Source of the DNA: Conchocele bisecta
Taxonomy: Eukaryota; Mollusca; Bivalvia; Lucinida; Thyasiridae
Length of the DNA: 64,000 nucleotides
Direction of reading: 5' to 3'
Assembly (NCBI GenBank): GCA_029237695.1
Contig: CM055272.1
Span: forward strand, 32,870,791 to 32,934,790
Positions within the stretch are counted from its first letter, which is position 1, and every line of letters begins with the position of its first letter. The notes beneath the pieces were generated by a model. It did not search any database. It worked only from the letters and a program-made list of their open reading frames with translations, and was not told the DNA's origin. Below are positions 57,238-64,000 of this stretch, piece after piece. The position numbers and the translations under genes were made by a program.

Positions 57238-57600
57238 ACGTGGGTGGTGGTCGGGAGAACGAGACGACTTAAATTAACGGTAGTGGTTCCTCCATATAGG
57301 AATCACTATTTGCCTGGTTTGACCCTTCAGTACATTTTTATCTTTGGCTCTTTTGTTACCTTGGAGTTGAATTGGGTTATTGCCCATTATAAAAGTAGTA
57401 AGATTATTACTTATCCTACTGCTTTTGGGAGGGGCCAAGTGATTCTGGTGTGGCGAGGACCTGGCATCAGACCAGGATTATTCTGATTTCAGCGCTGAAT
57501 ATATAGTTTTGTTATTGTAAATATTCAGTTCTGATTTTGGGATTTTCCCCCCATTTGTACATGTACGTGAAAATATACATGTACTTTTTCTTTTTGTATG
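57238..57600 (+). mobile_element. SINE-like family S, type I, copy in right half (tail lost)
   Basis: It has the 5' part (CGTGGGTGGTGGTCGGGAGA, TTAAATTAACGGTAGTGGTT) and body down to CATTTGTACATGTACGTG, then switches to family G MITE sequence before the conserved tail. Its open frame (80 codons) is incidental. Confidence 0.75.
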
Positions 57601-57604
57601 AAAC

Positions 57605-57972
57605 GTGAATTTCGTCACTGATATCAGGGGCGATAACCGTGTTTCCATTAAAGGTTAATGGAAACTATATTCTGTCTGCTTAGTTTTGTTATGTGCACTA
57701 TGATCGTACTTTATAATGTGTCAATAAAAATATTTGTTCGGGCGACACATTTAATGGGTATAAATAATTTTAAAATGTCATGTCTCATTTGCATATCAAA
57801 ATAGCCTGATACCACCGCGAGTCACTATCAGTAAAATCAATATTACTGAATGATTATATGTGTATAGTGGGCCTGCACTCGTAATTTTTAAAACTGGCGG
57901 AATACATGTACCGTAGTTACACAATTATACACTTATTTAATTCTTATAGGCAAACTGTTATGCCTACTAGAT
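57605..57972. mobile_element. MITE family G, copy 3 (left end missing)
   Basis: It matches the intact copy from GATATCAGGGGCGATAACCG through CATTTGCATATCAAAATAGC and TTATACACTTATTTAATTCT, then ends in ACTAGATGGGACC. That end differs from the intact 21.8-kb copy but is shared with the copy at 61668-62042, so two end variants exist. It is non-coding. Confidence 0.7.
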
Positions 57973-58134
57973 GGGACCACAGGTTGAAGTACATTGTAAT
58001 GGACCGAGGTCTATAAATACATTAAATACGCCTAAAAGCGTCCATAAACGAAAAAAAAAGCTAAAAAAAGTTTTGTTACTCCCTCTATAACACACACATG
58101 TATATACCTCGGTCCGTTACTTCAACCTGTGGAT
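57973..58134. mobile_element. MITE family H, copy 1
   Basis: The inverted ends are CACAGGTTGAAGTA…GGACCGAGGT and ACCTCGGTCCGTTACTTCAA…CCTGTGG. The left arm has a small insertion (CATTGTAAT-like) within GTAACGG. It lies at the right end of a family G copy and separates GATGGGACC from GGACCCC, which are adjacent in the 62.0-kb copy. Confidence 0.78.
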
Positions 58135-58464
58135 AGGACCCCAACTTTAGCTGCTACATGTAATTTGCGAACCAGATCTCTTATTCACTATTCTGCAGAG
58201 GAAGACTATGAATGGAAACGTAACTCTGCTACGGACAGTACGGTTGTAGATTTCAAGAGTTACTGTTCACAACTATGAACAATGTGGCTTACTCGCTTAC
58301 CACATTTATCCAAGTGTTGTGAGTTTGATGCCCGGGTGGGATGTAGTTCTCTAAGCACTGTTTCATGTTGGAAAGTTGCGGAGTCATTTGCTGAGTAATG
58401 GTTAATACTGGTAAGAAATTCAATAAAAGGCTAACCATGAACATAATAGTGTTTGATTGTTTGT

Positions 58465-58860
58465 TTCAGGGAAGCCGTCTACAGATCTTAGCCATCTGGA
58501 TTATTCGTCGAGCCTCTTCAACTTCACCCTGCAGTCGAGGCAGACACCAGCAGGGCTATTGAGATAGTATATGGGCGGTTTCAGAAGAAGCAGATAAGGC
58601 GGAAATTGTTTCTCATTCTGCTGTTGAAGGACAAAGGCCACCAGAAGAATCGCTGCCCGAAGACACAACTCCACCTGGGCAACAAGTTGCCAAACACTCG
58701 CGAAATGGGAACTGATCCAGTTCCTGACCTACACGAAGCAAAATATAGTGTCGCCATGACAGATTGTCATCATCTTAAGATCAGCGACATCTGAAAATAT
58801 AACCCTCGAGGAAGAGCTTGAGAAAGACAAGTTCAGTTACAAAAAAATAACCATTTAACC
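58465..58860 (+). pseudogene. Possible decayed 3' exon
   Basis: A good splice acceptor (GTTTGATTGTTTGTTTCAG, ending about 58469) is followed by GC-richer sequence. One frame gives AVSEEADKAEIVSHSAVEGQ with Pro/Glu-rich continuation to a stop near 58708. Another gives SENITLEEELEKDKFSYKKI ending in a stop near 58857. No frame is open throughout and no family is recognised. It could be a pseudogene, a long 3' UTR exon or a non-coding RNA exon. Confidence 0.25.
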
Positions 58861-59162
58861 GGAGTACCATCCATGCCAGCGGCAGTGTTTGTGTGGTTCT
58901 TAACTCTGATTTCTGCTCTAATCATCTAATCAACCTGTTGAAAGGATGTGTCGTGAAGACATGTTACTTCTTGTGTTGATGGAATTGAAAATGAATCTTA
59001 TTCACACAAATCTGACTTGTGCAGTTTTAAGATTTGTCAATATTTTTTGAATCGGTGTCTCATTCTTGTGGTGGACAGAATGACATTTGTACATTTCTGA
59101 TTATGTGACACTCGAAGGACTAGATATTGAAATGGTCAGAAATATATTTACTATGCTTTTAC
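58861..59162. other. No feature recognised
   Basis: AT-rich sequence between the exon-like segment and a family E MITE; nothing supportable. Confidence 0.4.
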
Positions 59163-59610
59163 ACATATGTGGCTGTGACCTCAGGTTGAAGTAACGGACC
59201 ATGGCCTATAAATACATTAAATATACCTAAGAGCATCAATAAGTGAGAGAAAAATAAGCTAAACAAAATGTATTTACTCCATGTGTGATATATGGGAGTA
59301 AATAATTTGTTTAGCCTATTTTATTTCACTTATTGATGCTTTTAGGTATATTTAATGTATTTATAGGTATTGGTCCGTTACTTTAACCGGTGGCTGTGAC
59401 AGGAGAATGTGGTTTATGGGATTTGTGACCAGTGTAGCTCCTGATCAAATAGTACACTCCTGTAGCCTGATAATGATGTGGCTTGTTAGAAGCATGATGG
59501 AGATTTCATTGATGCAATGGTGAACAGTGCAGATCCTGTGCGGATATGTGTATCTACACTGGTCGCAAATCCCATAAGCCCCATTTCTCCAGTCACAGAC
59601 ACATATTTGA
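59163..59610. mobile_element. MITE family E, copy 3, interrupted by a family H MITE
   Basis: The left TIR starts ATATGTGGCTGTGAC (59165-59179) and is broken by 59180-59389. It resumes with AGGAGAATGTGGTTTATGGG and GTGACCAGTGTAGC. The right TIR is CTACACTGGTCGCAAATCCC, ATAAGCCCCATTTCTCCAGT, CACAGACACATAT. Without the insertion it is a standard family E copy of about 240 bp. Confidence 0.82.
59180..59389. mobile_element. MITE family H, copy 2, near-perfect palindrome
   Basis: The ends CTCAGGTTGAAGTAACGGAC and GTCCGTTACTTTAACCGG are inverted. The inner arms, CTATAAATACATTAAATATA and CTAAGAGCATCAATAAGTGA, are mirrored in the right half, so almost the whole 210 bp folds on itself. GTGGCTGTGAC occurs on both sides (59169-59179 and 59390-59400). 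The target duplication is about 8 bp (GCTGTGAC) if the element ends at CGGTG, compatible with an hAT-type origin. Confidence 0.82.
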
Positions 59611-60084
59611 GCAAATTTAAAAATCCTGCTGCCAACCTAGAATGATTAACATTTAAGGTATTGCATTCAATCTTTGATTCATAAATTTCTGTTTAGCGTC
59701 CACAGTCTATAAAGTCTATATTTGGTTGGTTTCACATGGTTTCAGTTATCTTCGCAATAAAGGATTTTACTTGAAACATCCAGAATAGACCAAAGACAAA
59801 CTTTGTAGACTTTCGAAGGGAAATGAAAATTTACGAATTAATGATGTATTTGTGCTATTATCATGATTATAATTGAAATCAATGCCCAATGGTCAAACTT
59901 GTAACAAATTACATGTGTACAATAAATTTCGACTTCGAAATTTGACTTCGAATGAAATGGTGCAATTGGTTGATATTGGTCATTTGCAGTGCATGATGTG
60001 ACAAACAACATATTGAGGCATCATCTGTAACACAGTGCCTTCAATCATGATTCATACCCAGGCATACAAAGTATGTCGAGGTGT

Positions 60085-61175
60085 ATATAGTTTTTGTATT
60101 TTCGTCCATCCGTAAGATTTGCGTTAAAGGTTTTTGGGTACCCATTATATCTGCAACCGTAAATCGCATTGAGTTGAATCTTCATATACTTCTTTATCGT
60201 CATCCATATTTTTTATACTGTAGCACACCGATGTGGCTTTCCTGCACAAGGTCAAATTACTTAAAGTTTTGAAATATTTGCATCAAACATGTCAAAGTTT
60301 TTAAGTACACAATGTCTCTGCAACCGCAAGTCGGGTTGACTTGAAACTTCATATATATACTTCTTTATGAAGTTAGAAGATCAATATTTTCTTTCTATAG
60401 CCCTGGTGGGTGCATGTGATGGGTAATTTAACAATCGCGATTCATCCTTACCGGAAATCCGACTGGAGACCTGGTTTGGCCCTCACATACGTCTTTGGCA
60501 TTTTGTATGTGACAGTTGAATCTGGTTACCGGTATATCTCTTATGTGAGTATTACGATTATTCGTAATCCTTTTTTAGGGAAAGGGGCCAAGTGACTTTG
60601 GTGTGGTATGGACCTGGCATCAGGTCAGGTTATTCTAATTTCAGGGCTGACTTTATTTTCTCGATGAAATTATTATTAGACCATAGCTGTTGATAGGCCG
60701 TTAAACACCATTAAACAAACATGCTATAGCCCACTCATACGGCTTTCATGCACACAGTGAAGGTGAAATTACTTTGAAACTTGCGTTAAATGTTTTGAAA
60801 TATATGCGTTAAAGTTTTAAGTAAACAATTTCTCTGCAACCGTAAGTCAGATTGAATTGAAACTTCATATATTTGTCTGTCAACAATCAACATCCATATT
60901 TCATTTTATAGCCCACACATGTGACTTTCATGCCCAAGGTCAAGGTCAAATTGTGTTAAATGTTTTGAAATATTTGCATTAAAGTTTTAAGTACACAATT
61001 TATCTGCAACCGTATGTTGGATCAACTGCAAATGTCACATACTTCTTTATCAACAGCCATATTTTCATTCTATATCTCACCTAAGCGGCTTTCATGCCAA
61101 AGGTCAAGGCCAAATGACTTTGCTACGGCCGAGGGTATGTGTGAGACCCCGCTCACTTGCTCTAGTCCTTAAAAG
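60085..61175 (-). repeat. Family C-like tandem array, split by an S type II element
   Basis: Units of about 165-175 bp begin near 60119, 60283, 60800 and 60968 (GCGTTAAAG or variant, TCTCTGCAACCGTAAGTCAG type, ACTTGAAACTTCATATA). AAGGTCAAGGTCAAATT lies near 60938 and variants near 60246 and 61099. The right end, CCCCGCTCACTTGCTCTAG, reads CTAGAGCAAGTGAGC on the minus strand, like the end at 44.96 kb. The S element at 60404-60723 interrupts one unit. A CCGT-type microsatellite is reduced to TTCGTCCATCCGTAAG. It is non-coding. Confidence 0.75.
60404..60723 (+). mobile_element. SINE-like family S, type II, with 9-bp target-site duplication
   Basis: It is flanked by perfect CTATAGCCC repeats at 60395-60403 and 60724-60732, which defines its ends. 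The 5' start is TGGTGGGTGCATGTGATGGG and the 3' end TGATAGGCCGTTAAACACCA, TTAAACAAACATG. About 40 bp of the usual region before the tail is deleted. This copy fixes the boundaries of the type II subfamily. Confidence 0.85.
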
Positions 61176-61349
61176 CAAGAATAACATATCTTACCATACA
61201 TGTACTGATTTCTTTTGTTTTTTTCGGATACATGTACTGATTTTGTGTCCCGAGCATAACTGGAATTCCTTTTTGTATAGTTATCACAACTCTTGCCGCA
61301 CTAATATTCCAGTGTTCTCCTTTTGTTTTTTCACGCATTGATTTTGTAT

Positions 61350-61655
61350 TTGGCACATGGCGATATTTCAAATTTGACCTAATATGGTCCCGATATATAT
61401 CAAATCGAAGGTATCGTGGGTATTGTCAAAATCGGATGATACATCATACAAGATGGCCGCTGACAGGTCATCCTTTAATTATAGATTTCGCCTTCTTCTC
61501 ATGTACCGTTTGGCCGACGCTGGTCAGACTTCACAGTTGTGGTGCGTGGGTGAAGCATTTTCATATTTGTTAAAATGGAGGTTGTCGAATAATCCAAGAT
61601 GGCCGTCGTAGAAAATTTTGTAAAATTCTTAAAAAAATCATATCAACCATGTTAA
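61350..61655 (-). repeat. Solo diverged family A core unit
   Basis: Blocks ATTTGACCTAATATGGTC, ATATATCAAATCGAAGGTAT, AAGATGGCCGCTGACAGGTC, GGGTGAAGCATTTTCATATT and TTAAAATGGAGGT match the core in order. Neither the hairpin ends nor the microsatellite is present. Divergence is clearly higher than among copies 1-4, so this is an older relic. Confidence 0.75.
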
Positions 61656-61667
61656 TTTTACATTATT

Positions 61668-62042
61668 ATTATTTTTACATCAAGCTTGAATTGCCACTTT
61701 GATATCAAGGGCGATAACATTGACTCTTTAAAATGTTAATGGAAACAACTATTTATTCTCTCTATTTATCTTTTGATGTGCAATGATCATATTTTGTAAC
61801 AAGTCAATACAAATATTTATTCAGGTGACGCATTTAGTTGATATAAATAATTTAAAAATGACCTGCCTCATTTACAATCAAAATAGCACGATGATACAAC
61901 CTATCAGTAAACCTAATATTACTAAGTGAATATTTCTGTGTAGCGGGCACTCGTATTTTTGAAAACTGTTGGAATAGTTAAACAATTATACTTATTTAAT
62001 ATTTAATTCCTATAAAGAACACTTTGTGCCAAACAGATGGGA
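61668..62042. mobile_element. MITE family G, copy 4 (left end missing)
   Basis: It matches from GATATCAAGGGCGATAACAT to TTCCTATAAAGAACACTTTG and ends AACAGATGGGACCCC, like copy 3. The left TTAA end is absent. It is non-coding. Confidence 0.7.
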
Positions 62043-63149
62043 CCCCAATTCAAATCATGATTTTCAACTTTGCTGAAGGATGTCTGGCACCCAGTCATTA
62101 AGTGCATAGGCACGACACATGTCTTATCAGCTCATTCACAAACACCACATCATACAAAACACTTGTCACATGGATTCACCAGTGGGTGTACAGTACAAAG
62201 TCCAGTGATATGGTGTGTAATTGCATCCGTAACATTTGGTCAGGTGTGTATTTTTTTTATTTAACCTTTACGTTTTCTGGGGGAAATAACTACCTGTATA
62301 ATATATGTGAAAATCACTACAATGGAAGAAATTGAATGTATGTTCTCGCACCCCCTTCCAAACTCCATTCACAATTCACACCCCCTCTGCATGAATCTGG
62401 ATACTCCACTGCAGTGCAAAGTCGCAGAACAATTTTTGACATACAGCCGTTTGAATGTGTACTTGTGTGTGTGTAATATTTCTCAGACTTTTTCAAGGCA
62501 ATGATTTCTGTTTCGATGTAATGTATGACCTGTCGTTGGTGCTTGTAGGAGTATTTTATATCCAGTATACATTTTCTATGGTTTTCACATTCTGTAAAAC
62601 CGTCTGGAGTTTCGACAATGAAATGGAGAAATGGCAAAACATTTTCATGTGTCTGAATGTGGATTATTTCTGGCAATCATATCTTTGGCTTATAACGTCG
62701 TTCAAATTGTACTGTGTCAATTTTATCGAATTTAAGATTGCATATTTCATGACTTTCTTCAAAACGCCAGTTTTAGAAGTTGATGGTTTTAGGATTTTTA
62801 TATCATGCACTGCAGTGCCGGTGATAAGTCGCTAGGTGGCGTTGCCAAGTCGGACTGTTGAACAGTTGTACTGTGCGGACTCACCGAAACAAACCGCCAG
62901 TGGACGCGTTACACTATTTTTGCAATGTAATCTCCCTGGGTAAGTTTATAGATCGCGGCTCAGTCAGCGTGCGACTAGATGTCGGTTTTTTTTGTTAGGG
63001 GAAAGTACTAAAATTGGGAAAATTGGGCCCGCGCAATATTTAAAATTGCGCCATGTCAATTACAGTTGGTGCAGGATGTTGAATGTAATATCTTTATAAT
63101 GGAAAGACAGAGTTTAATGAAACATAACGCAGTAATGCTTAACAGGTTG
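62043..63149. other. No gene recognised
   Basis: The two longest frames (62455-62835 plus, 62317-62676 minus) overlap in opposite directions, lack recognisable domains and look random. A (TGTG)n-like run lies at 62457-62472. Confidence 0.45.
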
Positions 63150-63470
63150 CCAATTAGTATCCCCTCGCCGATAGGCAAGAGCTGGTATATCGTTAGTCCA
63201 TGTACTGCGTACGTATGTACGTACGCTAGTAACACATTTCATTTTTCAATAACTTGTGAACTGCTTCCACGATTTTGATATTATTTGACCATAATGTGTG
63301 TCTATGGATGGAGCATGGTTTAGCATATGAGTAGACTCCTATGACCCACGTTCGACCGCCCAAGGTCACGGAGTACTTTTTTATTATCAAGGTTGCCAGC
63401 GAGGAGATTAGCTTCGTTTAATGATGCCAGTGCGAGGGGATTAGCTTCGTTTAATGATGCCAGTTCTTGC
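63150..63470. repeat. Repeat K, copy without the A and B insertions
   Basis: It carries, in order, CCTCGCCGATAGGCAAG, CGTTAGTCCATGTACTGCG, a GTACGTATGTACGTACG run, TTTTTCAATAACTTGTGAAC, TTTTGATATTATTTGACC, CGACCGCCCAAGGTCAC and AGGTTGCCAGCGAGGAGATT. The end segment GAGGAGATTAGCTTCG is partly duplicated (63397-63460). It is the reference for the interrupted copy at 16650-18260. Confidence 0.75.
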
Positions 63471-63561
63471 ATTATGGTATAGTTTGCTTTAATCTAACAA
63501 TTTTCTGGTTTTGACGAAGAATCGGTTACCATGGATGTGAATATAAATCTAAAGAACGTGA

Positions 63562-63705
63562 ATGTATGGTGTCATACATATCATCGAACCGGTATACCAC
63601 TTCTATGGTGTGATACATATCATCGAAATCCGTCCGTTTGCTTGGAAAAGTTTCAAGAAAATTTACTGTAAAAATGACGTCACAGAATACGTCACGTCGG
63701 AAAAG
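63562..63705. repeat. Fragment related to the centre of the giant foldback, plus a 24-bp duplication
   Basis: ATCCGTCCGTTTGCTTGG (around 63628) and TACTGTAAAAATGACGTCAC, AGAATACGTCACGTCGG (around 63666-63702) match, in inverted orientation, the foldback core at 31130-31210. This is a partial second copy with its CRE-like motifs. Just left of it, TATGGTGTNATACATATCAT occurs twice (63566 and 63605). Confidence 0.65.
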
Positions 63706-63715
63706 CAGGTTCGGA

Positions 63716-64000
63716 AACCACTGATCCCATACCCTGATATCTATAACTTTACATGCTACTTGCAAACATGTAGTTGGCCTCAATAATAATAACATACACT
63801 CAAAGCGTTCTTTTATAACATGATCATTCATGTTATAATTGTTCTTGTTATTTTTACTTTGTTATCAGAGTTTACGATCAGTAGCGTAATATAAGACTTG
63901 ACATGAAGCATGCAGAAACTGTACAGTTTGCATGTTTCAGTCTTTTGACACAGTATTCGTTCAAGTGTATGTGCTGTTCTGACTAGTCGACACTGTTCAA
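63716..64000. other. Right edge, nothing recognised
   Basis: AT-rich sequence without a supportable frame or repeat. Confidence 0.4.

Larger units (their letters stand above)
56622..57600. repeat. Tandem duplication, period about 496 bp, each half carrying an S type I element
   Basis: GTAGGCTTCCTCTACA begins at 56622 and again at 57118. About 115 bp of shared unique sequence follows in each case (GCTAATCAGATCTGATTTAC, ATTTTCCATCTGAAAAAAA), and then an S type I element. The left half has lost the first 60 or so bases of that element, and the right half lacks its 3' tail. The duplication therefore involved both the element and its left flank. Confidence 0.78.

Noticed and set aside
57244..57486. 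80-codon frame in an S type I element as a gene
   Set aside because: It lies wholly inside a dispersed SINE-like repeat whose other copies do not preserve the frame.
62317..62835. Overlapping frames of 119 and 126 residues on opposite strands
   Set aside because: No recognisable motif or plausible start context; length is within chance for 64 kb of this composition.

Overview
The window looks like repeat-dense DNA from an animal genome, most probably a marine bivalve mollusc. It is AT-rich, has almost no long open frames, and carries CpG-containing repeats with (CCGT)n microsatellites beside tandem core repeats, an arrangement known from bivalve pearl/Helitron-like elements. It also holds decayed DIRS-type retroelements and a divergent single-exon class A GPCR of the kind expanded in molluscs. 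The species is not identifiable from the sequence alone. There is no bacterial-type gene organisation, rRNA, free-standing tRNA or CRISPR array.

Only two long intact coding frames stand out. The left edge (1-1218, minus) has 406 uninterrupted codons of an uncharacterised multi-copy metazoan protein family, running off the window. At 48363-49385 (plus) there is an intact rhodopsin-family GPCR. Everything else with coding character is broken. There are three minus-strand DIRS-type fragments (4610-5430, 9585-11692, 13384-14093); in the middle one the RT has lost its catalytic YxDD region. An orphan LINE ORF1 (50695-51750) has two one-base frame changes and no ORF2.

Layout: 0-14 kb has the partial gene, a 63-bp minisatellite, DIRS debris, a 168-bp tandem array and a tRNA-derived SINE with perfect target-site duplications. 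16.6-26 kb is a nest of insertions: two element families inside an older repeat whose less interrupted copy lies at 63.2 kb, two SINE-like families, MITEs and foldbacks, and a TTAA-flanked MITE inside a 168-bp tandem array. 26.4-33.7 kb has a 1-kb inverted-repeat transposon and a giant foldback with another MITE inside it. 35.3-42.3 kb is two copies of one element (family A) whose 437-442-bp core is repeated 4 and 10 times. 45-56 kb is mostly unique-looking DNA holding the GPCR and the LINE fragment. 56.6-63.7 kb again holds nested repeats.

The most interesting structure is the group of tandem-core elements (families A, B, C, D and relatives). Read on the minus strand, several begin CNAGAG, carry a tandem core and a (CCGT)n-type microsatellite, and end in a hairpin followed by an A-run. 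Family A copies are flanked by direct duplications of 5, 9 and 27 bp. The cores are dense in nuclear-receptor half-sites and ATGGC (YY1-like) motifs, which makes them candidate dispersers of regulatory sites. All functional statements of this kind are inference from sequence.
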